A stretch of 64,000 nt of DNA from Hemerocallis citrina (Eukaryota > Streptophyta > Magnoliopsida > Asparagales > Asphodelaceae), in the NCBI GenBank assembly GCA_017893485.1, contig CM030358.1:151417368-151481367 (forward strand). The letters are read 5' to 3'. The position numbers and the translations under genes are program-made. Positions 31,224 through 42,277 of the stretch are shown piece by piece (positions within the stretch are counted from its first letter, which is position 1; each line of letters starts with the position of its first letter). Under the pieces are notes generated by a model. The model worked only from the letters and a program-made list of their open reading frames with translations. It ran no database searches and had not been told where the DNA came from.

Positions 31224-32594
31224 AATGCTCCATTGAAAACGGGTTTGTTTTCACGGGTTGGAAAACACGAATCTGAGCCATTAGATCGCTCATGATCTCG
31301 ATCAGCGGCTCAGATCGCCTCCGCCCATCACCCAATATGACTTGAGTGGCAGAGGGTTATTTTGGGAATTTCGTCCCAAATAACTCTTCGCCTGATTCGT
31401 TCTGAAAAAAAATGATATAACCTAGGCCGTTGTTCCCTAGGTTATAAAAAATTGAATCATAGGCCGTTGTTTGGAACAACGGCATTGTTCTCAATTTTTA
31501 TAACCTAGGCCGTTGTTCCCAACAACGGCCTAGGCTATAAAATTTTTATAAATTTCTATAAAATTTTATAGGGAACAACGACCTAGGTTATAAAAATTGA
31601 GAACAATGCCGTTGTTCCAAACAACTGGAACAACGGCCTATGATTCAATTTTTTATAACATAGGCCATTGTTCCCAACAACGGCCTAGGTTATATGATTT
31701 TTTTAGAATCAGTGAGGCAAAGAGTTATTCGGGATTCCCAAAATAACCCTCCGCTCATCAATTGAAATTGGTGATGGGGGGCTCGATTTGAGCCGCTGAT
31801 CGCGATCATGAGCGATCCGATGACTCAGATTCGTATTTTCCAACCCGTGAAAACTAGACCCGTTTTCAATGGAGCATTTGCCTATATATATATAAGGCCT
31901 ATTGGATGATTATGGGCTTGGTGAATGAAATTATTAAAGCTTGGGCTTTGCATGAAGAAATGGGCCTAAGTGTGAGTTGTTGTGTGCTGGTTGAATTGTA
32001 TACATACATGCACACCTGGGGAATGGAAATGACATGAGCTGGTTTGGGAATAAAACATGATCCCATATCGCCTAGGTGAAAGAAAATGTGTGAGTTTAAT
32101 TAGAATTGCCTCAGATCAAGAGGCTAATCAGCTATAACACTTTTTTTAGGCAAGCTTGTGGTGGGCAGTTGTTAGGACCTGTTCGTGTGTATGTGCACGT
32201 GTAGACGCGTGCGCAGCTAAGCTAGGCTCGGGATGTTACAAAATGGTAACACGTCGTACTTAAGAGTATATTATATGTATATATAGATATATATGGATTA
32301 ATGTAGTGGGTCTATATAAGATGATTATGGGCTTTATGTATGAAATTATTAAAGCTTGGGCTTTGCATGAAGAAATGGGTTGAAGTGTGAGTTGTTGTGT
32401 GCTGTTGAATTGTATACATACACACACACACACACACACACGTGGGGAATGGAAATGAAATGAGTTGGTTTGGGATTAAAACATGACCCCATATCGGCTA
32501 GGTGAAAGAAAATGTGTGAGTTTAAATAGAATTGCCTAAGATCAAGGGTGCCAATAAGCTATAACACCTTTTGTGAGGCAAGCCTGTAGTGGGC
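30641..32594 (+). mobile_element. Cluster of three short Tekay/Del-like LTRs
   Basis: LTR 1 (30641-31033) opens TGTAACACCCCTTAC, ends GGGGCGTTACGA and is followed by a mutated primer site TGGTTTCAGAGCC at 31036 and ~100 bp of internal DNA. LTR 2 (31137-32240, MITE inserted) opens TGTAATACCC and ends GGGATGTTACA. LTR 3 (about 32245-32594) opens GGTAACACG and is cut at GTGGGCAAT. All share GATGATTATGGGCTT and GAAATGGGCC. TGTAACACCCC..GCGTTACA with an iMet primer site is typical of chromovirus LTRs. Their last ~90 bp match the 2.7-kb solo LTR at 52472-55201. Confidence 0.7.
31220..31882. mobile_element. Foldback MULE-type MITE, 663 bp
   Basis: Ends GGCAAATGCTCCATTG and its inverse begin ~115-bp inverted repeats that include TTTTCACGGGTTGGAAAA and TCGCTCATGATC. 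The interior is itself built of palindromes of CCTAGGCCGTTGTTCC and GGAACAACGGCC, so the whole element nearly folds on itself around 31545. The flanks are TA repeats, so the expected 9-bp duplication (TATATATAT) cannot be proven. Confidence 0.75.
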
Positions 32595-32599
32595 AATCA

Positions 32600-33099
32600 C
32601 CTCATAAGTACAACGTGTCACCACGCTTTTCTTTTGCCACCAACCTGACACATGTACTAACATTCCATTCTCCACGTCCAAAGGTTGTCGTGAATCCCTC
32701 TTTGTCCAATTTACTAGTCGAGATTAAATTCATCCTTAAGCCTGAAATATGTCTTGTGTCATTCAAGACTAATTGTCTGCTATTTCGAGCCTTCACTCTC
32801 ATTGTGTCTCTACCTACAACTCAACATACTTGCCCATTGCCAATTGCAACTACATCTCACATGTCATGTAATCCTCAAAAGCATTCCTTATGGGTGTACA
32901 ATGAAAAGAAGCACTTGAGTTTATACACCAATCATCTCGCATAATATCAAATCCATCAGATAAAACACAATTCATTTAAATGAGGTTCGATACTTACCAC
33001 ATTAGCTCCTTGTGACCCTGCTTGCACTTTCTTATACTCTTCGCATTGTTCTTTCATGTGTCCTAGCTTCTTATAGTGCCAACATTTACATTTGTGATG
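32600..33099 (-). pseudogene. Copia D zinc knuckle, protease and pre-integrase region
   Basis: The minus strand reads a knuckle C-W-H-Y-K-K-L-G-H-x-K-x-Q-C near 33040-33085, a broken protease region, then MRVKARNSRQLVLNDTRHIS and LRMNLISTSKLDKEGFTTTF (32802-32602), the segment leading into the pre-integrase domain. The second knuckle position is Y instead of C. The LTR cluster interrupts it downstream. Confidence 0.7.
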
Positions 33100-33807
33100 T
33101 CATGTTCTTGACTTGGACCAGTCTTTCCTAATTTGCAACTTCCCTCTGTTGTTGCTTCTACCATGGTTATCAACTGACAGCGTGGAGTTGCTAGGATATA
33201 ATGTCGAAGACTCTCCATGTCTCTTCCTTCTCGCATCCTCATTCATGATGCTGCTTATAATATCCTTTAGAGTTGTCACATCAGTCATAGTGTTTGTGAC
33301 AGTTTGTTCTACTATGACGTTACTATCGGGAGGACTGGATAGTAATAACAATGATTGTGTCATTTTCTCAAACTTCAACCCCAACGATTCTATCTAATTG
33401 TAAACCATATATAAATTGTTCATGTGCTCCGCCATTGAACCTCTTTCCAGCAACTTCATGTTGACTAACTTCTTCAGGTGAAGTATCTAGTTCACAACAT
33501 TTGGTTTCTCAACCATATCTGTCAAGATCTTCATTGCCTCCTTCGTTGTCTTTGCCTTCTCAATGTGAAATAACGACTTCCTACTCTGCTACAGTTGTAT
33601 ATGTCTAAGCGCCTTCTTATCCATTCCATTCCAAGCCGCCAATGCAACCAGATCTACCTCCACCCCTTCTGGCTTCATAATAAATAATGGATCATCTAGA
33701 TCCTTCTGTCGGAGATACACTATTATCTGAATCTTCCACATTGTGAAATTTATTTTATCGAACTCCTTGACCATACTCTTTTCTCCCATCTCGATCAACG
33801 ATACCAA
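33100..33807 (-). pseudogene. gag: Copia D gag
   Basis: An ATG near 33789 opens GEKSMVKEFDKINFTMWKIQ and RQKDLDDPLFIMKPEGVEVD, parallel to the copia C gag. After stops at about 33590 the frame resumes at 33384 with LKFEKMTQSLLLLSSPPDSN and ends before the knuckle. The pairing with C shows common descent. Confidence 0.8.
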
Positions 33808-33810
33808 CCT

Positions 33811-33825
33811 GGTGCTCTGATACCA
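33811..33825 (-). other. Primer-binding site of copia D
   Basis: TGGTATCAGAGCACC on the minus strand, three bases from the 5' LTR end. It matches initiator-methionine tRNA. Confidence 0.9.
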
Positions 33826-34573
33826 CTTTGTTGGGTTCTAACTGCGGAATAACTCACCAATGAGATGCAAAGTAATAGAATCAAAAGCACAAGAACAAAA
33901 GTAATCAAAAGTCAACACACAAGAACACACGAGATTTTTTCGAGATTCACCCAATGCAATGGCTACTTTCCTGCGCAGAGACACTCTTGTGATTTCCACT
34001 AGAAATATGAAGATCAAGTTTACAATCTCTCAAGAACTCACCCCCAAGTTGTAGGTTTGTCTGTATCTCCCTCTCTCTCTCTCTAACGGCTGTTAGATCT
34101 CATTATCCTGATAGAATATTTTTTGCTTAACCCTAAAATCGCACTCAATACAATATATATAGGTTTATATCAGAACAGATCTCAGCCACAGATCAAACAG
34201 CACCGTGCGGTCGATTGCAATTGTCTTCGAGCATTTCAGAGAGCGAGACAGTTGACTGCGTGGTCAACTGTACAGCTCTCAACTTGAGCGCTTGTACATG
34301 CCGATTGACTGCACAATGTGCAATTGACTGCACTTCCTTGCCTGTAGTTATCAGGCCCGGCCCTGGGGTAGAGCGAACTGGGCTCATGCCCAGGGCCCAA
34401 AAATTTTAAGGGGCACCAGCCCAGGCCCATAATTTCCCCATTTTCCTCTCTTCTCTCACTGTCTCTTCTTGCACCTCCAAAACCCTAAATCCCTTTCCAT
34501 TTCAAAAAAAAAAATCCTAAAACCCCCAAAAATCCAAACCCCTAAAAATTCAACCTTTTTGCTTCCGATCGCA

Positions 34574-34887
34574 ATGGGGGCGAGTCGGAAGCTACAGGGC
34601 GAGATTGATCGGGTTCTCAAGAAGGTCAACGAAGGCATCGACGAGTTCGACGCCATCTGGAACAAGGTACGGTCTTTTCCCCTCTCATTTTCCCCAATCG
34701 CTTTAAGATCCGTGCTTGATCGGTTGGTGATGGTGATTTTGGTCTTTGGTCTTAGGTTCACGATACGGAGAATGCGAATTTGAAGGAGAAGTTCGAAGGG
34801 GATCTGAAGAAGGAGATCAAGAAGCTGCAGAGGCACCGGGATCAGATCAAGACGTGGCAGCAGTCGAGCGAGATTAAGGACAAGAAG
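34574..34887 (+). pseudogene. NOT3: 5' exons of NOT3 (CCR4-NOT complex subunit 3), captured fragment
   Basis: Exon 1 (34574-34666, 31 codons) reads MGASRKLQGEIDRVLKKV, then DEFDAIWNK, and is followed by GTACGG. Exon 2 (34756-34887, 44 codons) follows CTTAG and reads [20 protein letters not shown], then [12 protein letters not shown] and SSEIKDKK before GTATAA. This is the N-terminal coiled-coil of plant NOT3, a scaffold of the cytoplasmic CCR4-NOT deadenylase. Both exons are intact and phase 0, with no stop, suggesting recent capture. The following exons are missing. A translated product would be at most ~75 native residues plus intron-encoded tail. Confidence 0.9.
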
Positions 34888-36198
34888 GTATAAAGATTGC
34901 GATTTTGGTTTTGATTTTGATGTTGGTTGATATGTGAATTGTTGTGAGTCAGTAATTTGGCATTTATGTTTTTTGTAGAGGGTTTAATGGTTTGATTTGT
35001 TGAATGTGTGGGTTTTCGCCCTCTCTTTGTATGCAAAGTGAAATGTGGAAATAGATTGTAAATGGTAGAATAATGTTAAAAAAGAACCCTTTTTACCATT
35101 AAAATGCTTAAAATGCTCCTTGAGGTCCACCAATAATATAAAGATACTAGGACAATCTTTTCCAACCTAAATTTAATCAAAAAGTGAGAAATTTGCAAAA
35201 TAACATTAGTTAGTGTCTAAGAAGTTCAAACACTTCAATACGGAACCCTTGTGTGTCCCACACATGCTGAATGCTCGTGTAAGATGTAAATGTCAAACAC
35301 CACAGTTGCTATTTTGATATAGTTTTTCAATTCTTTCCCATATTTTGATGTATGTTTTCAAAATTTGCCCGTTTCAGTGAGTTGTTTCATGCATCTTAGG
35401 CTGACATGTATGGTGGACCCACCTCAATTTCTTATCGGATTTATATGAAACCAAACATAAGAATTGAAATGGAGAAGGAGAGGAGGGAGGGCGGGGCGGG
35501 GGGTATGACCTGATGGGAGATGATTAGTTACAGCTTTCTTTCGAATTTACATTGAACCAAACAACCCCTGCCAACCCCTAGAAGTCTCATTTATTTCTAT
35601 CTCTATGTTTAAATCATGTGTGCCGCACATGCTAGCCATTTCTACATGATCTTAACTTATAGTTATAATAGTATAGATGTAAATAGATGGTATATGTTAG
35701 CACAAGGTGGAATTTAGACCGTATGGTTTTTTTTTTGTGATCTAAATCCTGGAGGGTATTTGTAGGAAATGATCCTTGCAGAAGGTAAACTAGATTTTAA
35801 AGTTGCTTCACTTCATTGTTGGCAATGGTAACTAGTTACCCCAGGGAACATTGGAAATTGGTTTCATTATTTCAGTATGAAGTGTTTTAATTGGTAATAT
35901 AGAAAGTTCACTTTATTAGGAATAATATGCGCATGGAATGAGGGTCACAATTTTCAATATTTACTTAAAAAAGAAAAAAAGAAAAAAAGAAAAAAAGAAA
36001 AAAAAGGTCATACGTATTGTCGTTGTATATTGGCTTCACACACCTATGGTAAGGCTTGCTTCATACCTTCTTATGTTATAGTAGTAAAGTTTGGCTGGAA
36101 AATTTTCCATATTCAACTTATGTAAGAGTGTCGAACATACATGCAACATATAACCCTTTCTTGAAATGAGCCAAATTCTTCATGCATATCCCAGTTAT
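34888..36198 (+). other. NOT3 intron 2 and filler
   Basis: After the GT splice donor the sequence is AT-rich, with an A-rich AAAAAG repeat at 35968-36005 and no further exon that I can see. It may be NOT3 intron 2, captured with the exons, or mixed filler. Confidence 0.4.
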
Positions 36199-36592
36199 CA
36201 GGGCCGGCCCGCCTTGAGGCAGGGGAGGCGGCCGCCTCGAGCCCCCAAATTTTGCGCATTTTTAGGGGCTCCCATTTTTTTATTCTTTGTATTTTTATAT
36301 ACATATTTTGCGCATAATGTTTTCCTTGGGCCCCCAAATTTAACTTTTTTGGGTTTTTGTTTTTTAAATTAGTATTTGGACCAGCTTATTTTAATTGGGC
36401 TTGGGTTTATATGGAGATTTTTTTCTCAAATCCCTAATTCTCTATCTATTTCATCATATATTTTGGTTTTTAAGAATTGTAGCCACAAATATTTTCCAAA
36501 TTTTTTTTACCAATTTTTTAAAAAAACAAATATGTATGGAACTCCATTTTGGTAGTTCGCCTTGGGCCCATGTAAAGTCAGGGCCGGCCCCG
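36199..36592. mobile_element. Possible second hAT MITE in the NOT3 unit
   Basis: CAGGGCCGGCCCGCCTTGAG at 36199 is a hAT-type left end of the same family as the outer ends, preceded by CCAGTTAT. If it pairs with the end at 36592, the flanks CCAGTTAT and GTAGTTAT agree at 6 of 8. The alternative is that the outer pair is the true element and this is a nested remnant. Confidence 0.45.
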
Positions 36593-36699
36593 GTAGTTAT
36601 TAGCTGCTGTTGAGATGCTTGCTTCTACCCAGACGGTTCTTTTTGTTAATCTTCTTCTACCCATTATCGTATATTTGATCCACCAATTCCCACAAAGAC

Positions 36700-38402
36700 A
36701 CGAGGCAAAAAATCCTTACATTGGCCCACAATTTCCAAAAACAGCCATCCCCGAGCAGCCCCTGGGTTTGATTTAGGCAAGAAAAGAGGGAAAACATTAA
36801 CAAATACAACTGTAGGGTGAATATAAAAAACTCAGGTTCATGCATATTCCCCCTCGACTCCTCCTCCTCCTCTCTCTCTCTCTCTCTCTCTCTTCAGTTT
36901 GCTTTCTCTCTCATAATTACTCTTACTTTGTCCCAAATCCATTCGGATGTACCATCTCTCTCTTTCTCTCTCTTTCTCTCTCTTCTCATTTTGATCCCTT
37001 TTGAAACTACTATTAGTCCAAATATCCATTAAAACCCATCCTCTCTTTCTCTTGATAAATCTATTGAGACCCATCTCTTTGTTTCTATCTGGGTGTTCAC
37101 CAACTGATTGAATTTGGAAGCCATGGTTGCCTCCCTTTAAGACTCCGCCATCGAAAGGTCTGCTCTTTCTTCACACATCTTATATAGGTTTATTTTATCA
37201 ATCGAAAGGATCTTGATTTATTGTGTAAATTGCAAAGACAGAAAATATTCGAACTATTCAATAAACATAGTTAATTACGATTAATTAATTAATTATAATT
37301 ATAAACATAGTTAATTATGATTACATGTAGTTAGTCAAGTAGAAATAACCTGTGATTATTTGGTCTCATTGAATTGATTATCAAAAAAATTGGTCTCATT
37401 GAATGCACTTATTAGTTTAGTTTTCTTAGTGAAGAGACTTTGTTCGTTGCAACCTACCCTCTTTTATTCAATGTAGGAGGGGAGAAATTGTAGGTATACT
37501 ATAGTAGATTTATTGAGTAATGCTGTAGTCAGTCCATAATACCATTTGTGCAGAACTTGCGTTCCACTACTTGATGTGGCATTTTCTCATTGCATTGCTC
37601 TTAATACAAGGATCGACAAATTTGCTATATGAGATAGTGGAGGAGACAATATTTGTCCAAACCAAACTATTGATTATGGGTGGTAATGTTGAAAGGTATC
37701 TTATATATCTAATGTATCATGACAGACTGATTAGCCTAGCATGGTTTTTTGCTGTTTATGAAAGGGATAGATTATCGTTCGAATTAGTTAATTGATTAGT
37801 CGTAAAAGCAGAATCTTCCTCATTTTGGATCCAGGGTCCAGTGATGAGTGTTGTTCATTGTATATCTTCTTTTCGTCTTATACTTTGTTGATACCTTGTA
37901 ATTATCTAGGATATCTTTTCTAATAGAGAAATTTGAGCCATTGACTAGTTGCTGTTAAATAAAGTATAATGAAAAAGTACAAGTGCCATACAGTTCATAT
38001 CCAAGATTGAAATACAAGACAATTTTTTAGCCTTGGAAGCATCAAAAACTTCAATTTGGAAGTTGTTAGAGACACGTGTTCTACTCGACACTAGCCAGTA
38101 TACTAGTTTTTCAGTTTTTTCATTTTTCTGTCTGTTTGTTCTATTGCATTGCCGACCCTAACTAGTTGGAAAAAAAGGCTTTGTTGTTGTTGTAGTAGTT
38201 TGTTCTATTGCATTATTTCTGTGTCAGTTCACTCTATCCTGCCTCTCAGGTGAGCACTCTTGACATGATGCAGTGTCCTTATCTAACATGCATCCAATTC
38301 ACATTGTTTTGAAACTTTTTATATAGTTATCCGGATCTTCTGTAAAATTTTCTCTTCTGTATAATCTCATTCTAATTTCAGATGCCTTCTGTACTTCTTG
38401 GC
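36700..38402. other. Unassigned; pyrimidine-rich tract resembling a gene leader
   Basis: CT microsatellites at 36868-36893 and 36955-36983 are followed by sequence like a plant 5' leader, with a possible 5' splice site at 37156 (GAAAG|GTCTGC). It could be the first, untranslated exon of the RTE1-family gene downstream, but nothing proves this. No coding exon was found. Confidence 0.35.
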
Positions 38403-38405
38403 TTA

Positions 38406-39009
38406 GAGCATCCAGAGTCGTGTAGGGAAAAAATGGCAAAATGGCAAAATAGAAATAACAATTTTGTTAGTGTGCTGCAATCGTGAGATGCCAATATATA
38501 GCAAATTCGAAGTAAAAATTATACGGACGACTAAATTCCTATAATATTTTGAAGGATTTGCAATTTTTAATCGTTTTTAAAAAAAAATCATAATTTTTTT
38601 TAAAAATTGGTGGGACCTCGTCCCACGGTTGGAGTCCCAACCTTTTTCTAACTCAACTAACTATTTAAGTGGTTAATTATCTAACTAAACATAATTATCT
38701 AACTAATTATTTAACTAATTATCTAACTAAACTAATTAACCAACTAAACACCTAACAAACCATATCAGTTTTTATTATTAAAAAAATCAACCTTTTCCTC
38801 AGACGGGAATATTTTAAAAAGGTCCTAATTTCATCTGATGAAACATCTTGTTTGGTCCGATGAGTTGAAAATATAATAAAATAATAGAGACGAAACATGA
38901 TGTTACGCCCCCTAAAATATGCATATTGCTAAATCGTTTCTCAAATATAGCAATCTACTGTAGCAAAAAATGACAAAAATAGCAAATTGGCAAACAACTG
39001 TGGATGCTC
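38406..39009. mobile_element. PIF/Harbinger MITE, 604 bp
   Basis: Ends GAGCATCCAGAGTCG and the inverted GAGCATCCACAGTTG are flanked by TTA on both sides (38403-38405, 39010-39012), the 3-bp duplication of Harbinger elements. The subterminal GGCAAAATGGCAAAAT also recurs inverted near the right end. No transposase. Confidence 0.75.
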
Positions 39010-39337
39010 TTAATGTTTCATACTTGTTTAGACATTATTGGTATGCTTTGCAAGTCCGGGACATGATTCTCTTCATTTCTAAAACATGATCGGATGTTTA
39101 ACTGAATATTAGATAAACTTGGTTGAAATGTGGTATTGGGATCAGGTGTCTGCATGTTGTTTGTTGGTAATGTTATACGACATGTTCAAAGTATCAGTTT
39201 CCAATATCCCAATCCAATCTAGTCCGGGCGTCTTGCTTTTGGCTGAGCAAACCATGCGGCTTTTCAGCATAAATTAAGATTCATGTACCTCACAGAAAGA
39301 GTAAGTGAAAAGGCAATGCCTGCTTATTTATTTAATT

Positions 39338-39697
39338 TCTAAATTTGAATAAACACCCCTCAACTTAATGTGTTTCTAAAAAAACACTCGAACTTTTTTT
39401 TTCTTCTAAAAAAGCACCCTGAAACATCTTTGTCTGTTTGATCTACCAAAATTATGTTTGAAAAACTATGCTGAACTATATTAATGATACAAAAAGCATC
39501 TCAACTTTTACTTGTGATATATAAAAAAACACCCCTCAACTTTCATTAATGTTTGGAAAAAAAACCTGAACTCTGCATTTTAAGGGGTATTTTTTGAGAA
39601 AACAGTTGACCGGTGTTTTTTCAGAAAAAAAAAACAATTGGGGGGTGTTTTTAAGAAACGAATATAGTTAAGGGGTGTTTTTTTTTCAAATTGGGCC
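39338..39697. mobile_element. Inverted-repeat MITE, MULE-like
   Basis: Left AAATTTGAATAAACACCCCT and right (inverted) CAATTTGAAAAAAAAACACC start imperfect terminal repeats about 50 bp long; the interior repeats GGGGTGTTTTT-type words. No convincing target duplication. The pattern of AT tracts and ACACCCCTCAAC resembles the ends of the MULE at 6457. Confidence 0.5.
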
Positions 39698-39897
39698 ATA
39701 TTAATATATGAAAGTTGATGATTATCATCTACAATATTATGTTTTACCCAAACCAAAAACAATATACCTAAAAAAATGTGGCATAAGAGTGCTGGTGGTA
39801 TTTCCTTTCCATGTTATACGGGTCTTTAGGATTGAAATGATAAATTTTCAAATGAAAGGAAAAAGGATTTTCCCCCCGCATCTTTATCTAAATTCCT

Positions 39898-40183
39898 ATT
39901 TGAATCTTTGGGCAGTGGGATTTTCCCCTTGATTATGCTAATAGAAAGGGGAAGGAAAAAAAAGCCTTATGCCTTCTGCATTGAGTAATTTTCTCTTGCT
40001 TCTTTACAGGGTCAATGCATATATGGGATGAATTCATCGCGAGTCTTTATCTATATTTCTGTATGAACCACTGGGTCTAGTAAGAGTTAGTGGGCTTTTT
40101 CCCTTGATTATGCTAATCAAAGAAAGAAAATATGAGGCTGATGCTTTTTGCATTGAGTATTTCCTCTTGCCTCTTTACAGGGT
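39898..40183. repeat. Diverged direct duplication, ~190-bp spacing
   Basis: Two ~85-bp copies share CCCTTGATTATGCTAAT, TGCATTGAGTA and TTCTTTACAGGGTC (39915-40015 and 40098-40185). They may be duplicated intron sequence; no gene was tied to them. Confidence 0.5.
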
Positions 40184-40869
40184 CTTAGACTTCTTCTCGC
40201 ACCTTTTTCTCTGTATATATATATATATAGGAGTTTGTTTATTGTTTTCTTACCAAACTAAGCCTCCTTTTGAAAATAAATCCCGTACTAAGCTTTCTTC
40301 CAAAGTTCTTACGCTTGAGCGCATTGCAATTCCAAACACCATAACTCTCAATTCTGAAATGCAGGCCAAGTACAAATAAACTCTCAATTCTTAACTGCAT
40401 CTATTTGTATTTTGAAATTTTTTTTAAAAATTATTTGCTGCAGTTCGAAATTGAGATTTTATTTGTAAGTAAGCCACAGTTTTGAACTTAAAGTTATAGC
40501 GAGGAAAGTCATAACATGTAATTGATGAAAAAACTTTAATAGAGTACTTTGGGCATATTTCTCTACTTTGCAAGCATAGTTAAATGCTTATCATACCATA
40601 GAGTTCTTGTGAAAGTTTTTTCTTGTACATTTTAGGAATATATAAATTTAAAAAGGGGTTTAATGTTTTTTTTTGATTGAAAATGGTGGGCACTATACCC
40701 CGCGCTTCATTAAAGAGATTTTAATAAGACATACAACCAAGCAGGGGCGATGATATTCATGCGTCCCAACAGTGGGCCATGATACTCATCCCCCGATCAA
40801 AAAGAGAGCACCCATCCCAAATAAATGAGTCCCCTTCCCAAAAAAAGAAATAATTATAGATGAAACAAA

Positions 40870-41260
40870 AAGTTCATATTACCAGAACATCTCCCAAAAA
40901 TTGCAAAATCCTCCACCTCTTCCACTGATCACTCCCCAGCTGGTGTCCCCCTTCCTCCTGTGACTCTGCCTCGTAGTTCGATGTACCGACGTCTGTATAC
41001 AAATCTTTAATCTTCTTTGTCGTTTCATCACCAGCCGTTTTGGATCAAAATTTAATATTAGCAATAATATTGAATAATAGTTGGTGATGCATGATGTGTT
41101 TGTGCGTTGGCCTGAAAATTCTATTATTCCTTTCCAACCAAATTCCCCAACAAATCGCCGCTACCCAGATTTCCCATATGGCTATTTGGTCCTTACGAAC
41201 ATTGATGTCCCTCCACCCCCCAAACGTCGTTAATTGTCTCCGGAGCCTGCCCACCGGTAT
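40870..41260 (-). pseudogene. LINE ORF2 C-terminal remnant
   Basis: The minus strand reads WEIWVAAICWGIWLERNNRI near 41120-41180, a motif in the C-terminal zf-RVT/tail region of plant LINE ORF2, followed by FDPKRLVMKRQRRLKICIQT. The catalytic RT domain is absent upstream. Confidence 0.65.
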
Positions 41261-41299
41261 CGAAAGTAGGGGAGAGGTAAGGTGAGCAATGATGTTAGG

Positions 41300-41438
41300 A
41301 TATGGTAGAAGGCCGGAGGCAGACTGAAAGTGACGCTGCTGCTGTTTGAATCTGGAGGAGGAACGAGGGGCGGTTGCATCGGGAAAGTCAGTGGAGACGG
41401 AAATGTGGGAGAGACTGAGATTCTATCAAGTAGTACAA

Positions 41439-41495
<57 letters not shown>

Positions 41496-42277
41496 ATAAT
41501 AATAATAATAATAATAATATTTTTTTCTCAGAATTTTTTTATGATTTTTTTTGGATTTTTGTTTCCCTTTTTTTGGATTTTTTTTTGGATAGAAAACAGA
41601 GAAGGGAAAAAGAAAGTGGATTCCGGGTCGGGTATTTTAGGAGGGTATAGGGTAATGGAGAAGTAGATTTGAGTTTGAGGTGGGAGAGGAGAGGGCGGCG
41701 GCTAGGGTTTAAGGTGGGAGAGGAGAGGGTGGCAGCTAGGGTTGCTGACGATCGGAAGATAGGACAGGTATGAGCGTGGTTGGGGATTTTTTTTGGGTGA
41801 GGCGGTCGACGATGGCGGATCTGGGTGTCGACGAGGGACACGGGAGATGGCGGAGTCTGGGTGTCGACGATGGCGAAGAGGTTGGGATTCTAAGGTTGAA
41901 GATGACTATGGTTTTTGGGTTTTCTGACGAGGACGATCACCGATGACTTCGGTGATATGGGGACGAAGATGATTTCGAGATATGACGATGGTTTTTGGGT
42001 TTTCTGACGAGGACGATCACCGATGACTTCGGTGATTTGGGGACGAAGATGATTTCGAGATTTTTTTTTGGAATTTGAGGATTTTTGGATGGAAAAAATT
42101 TAAGAGAAGAAAATTTGTGTAATTGGCTCTAATACCATGTTAAGATAAATCAGAGAGATGAAAACAATACTGAATATTGAATTGAGTTCAACCAAGTACA
42201 ATACCACCTATATGTTGGAGGAGAACAAATATCAAAACAACTCTACAACCAATATGGGACTATAATAATATCTAACA
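41300..42277 (-). mobile_element. Small copia-type LTR and internal DNA inside the LINE
   Basis: An LTR of 140 bp (42138-42277; on the minus strand TGTTAGATATTA to ATCTTAACA) is directly followed on that strand by TGGTATTAGAGCC (42125-42137), a primer site. The internal part has no gag or pol; it holds (TA)n, (AAT)n and an 80-bp duplication. LTR size and lack of coding match a TRIM-type element. No second LTR was found, so it is truncated. Confidence 0.55.
41908..42062. repeat. 80-bp tandem duplication
   Basis: ATGGTTTTTGGGTTTTCTGA begins both copies (41908 and 41988); the second ends in a T run. The two differ at only a few bases, so the duplication is recent compared with its surroundings. 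Confidence 0.8.

Larger units (their letters stand above)
34352..36592. mobile_element. hAT-type unit carrying NOT3 exons, 2.24 kb
   Basis: A perfect GTAGTTAT duplication (34344-34351 and 36593-36600) brackets the unit, and the left LTR of copia D shows the empty-site sequence. The left end is CAGGCCCGGCCCTG; the inverted right end reads CGGGGCCGGCCCTG, an 11/14 match. Inside are promoter/leader, two exons and introns of a host NOT3 gene. A second CAGGGCCGGCCC start at 36199 leaves open that two related hAT elements are fused. No transposase was seen. Confidence 0.75.
17631..36694 (-). mobile_element. Ty1/copia element D with a deep nest of insertions
   Basis: Terminal LTRs TGTTGAGTTC (17631) and CCCACA (36694, minus-strand start) are flanked by a perfect AAGAC duplication (17626-17630 and 36695-36699). 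After removing gypsy E, the solo LTR at 28735-30157, the Tekay-like cluster at 30641-about 32594 and the hAT unit at 34352-36592, about 6.3 kb of a near-complete copia remains, with gag, protease, integrase, RT and RNase H in minus order. All domains carry stops. It matches copia C and is probably of the Tork/Tnt1 type. Confidence 0.9.
33829..36694 (-). repeat. 5' LTR of copia D, interrupted by a hAT-type unit
   Basis: 33829-34351 and 36601-36694 together align with the left LTR, from GGGTTCTAACTGCGG to CCACCAATTCCCACA. U3 GTCGA/GTTGAC motifs lie at 34206-34330, in the same position as in the left copy. The hAT unit 34352-36592 with its duplication fills the gap. Confidence 0.85.

Noticed and set aside
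36817..37074. Overlapping frames rich in S/L or R/E
   Set aside because: They come from CT/GA microsatellites.
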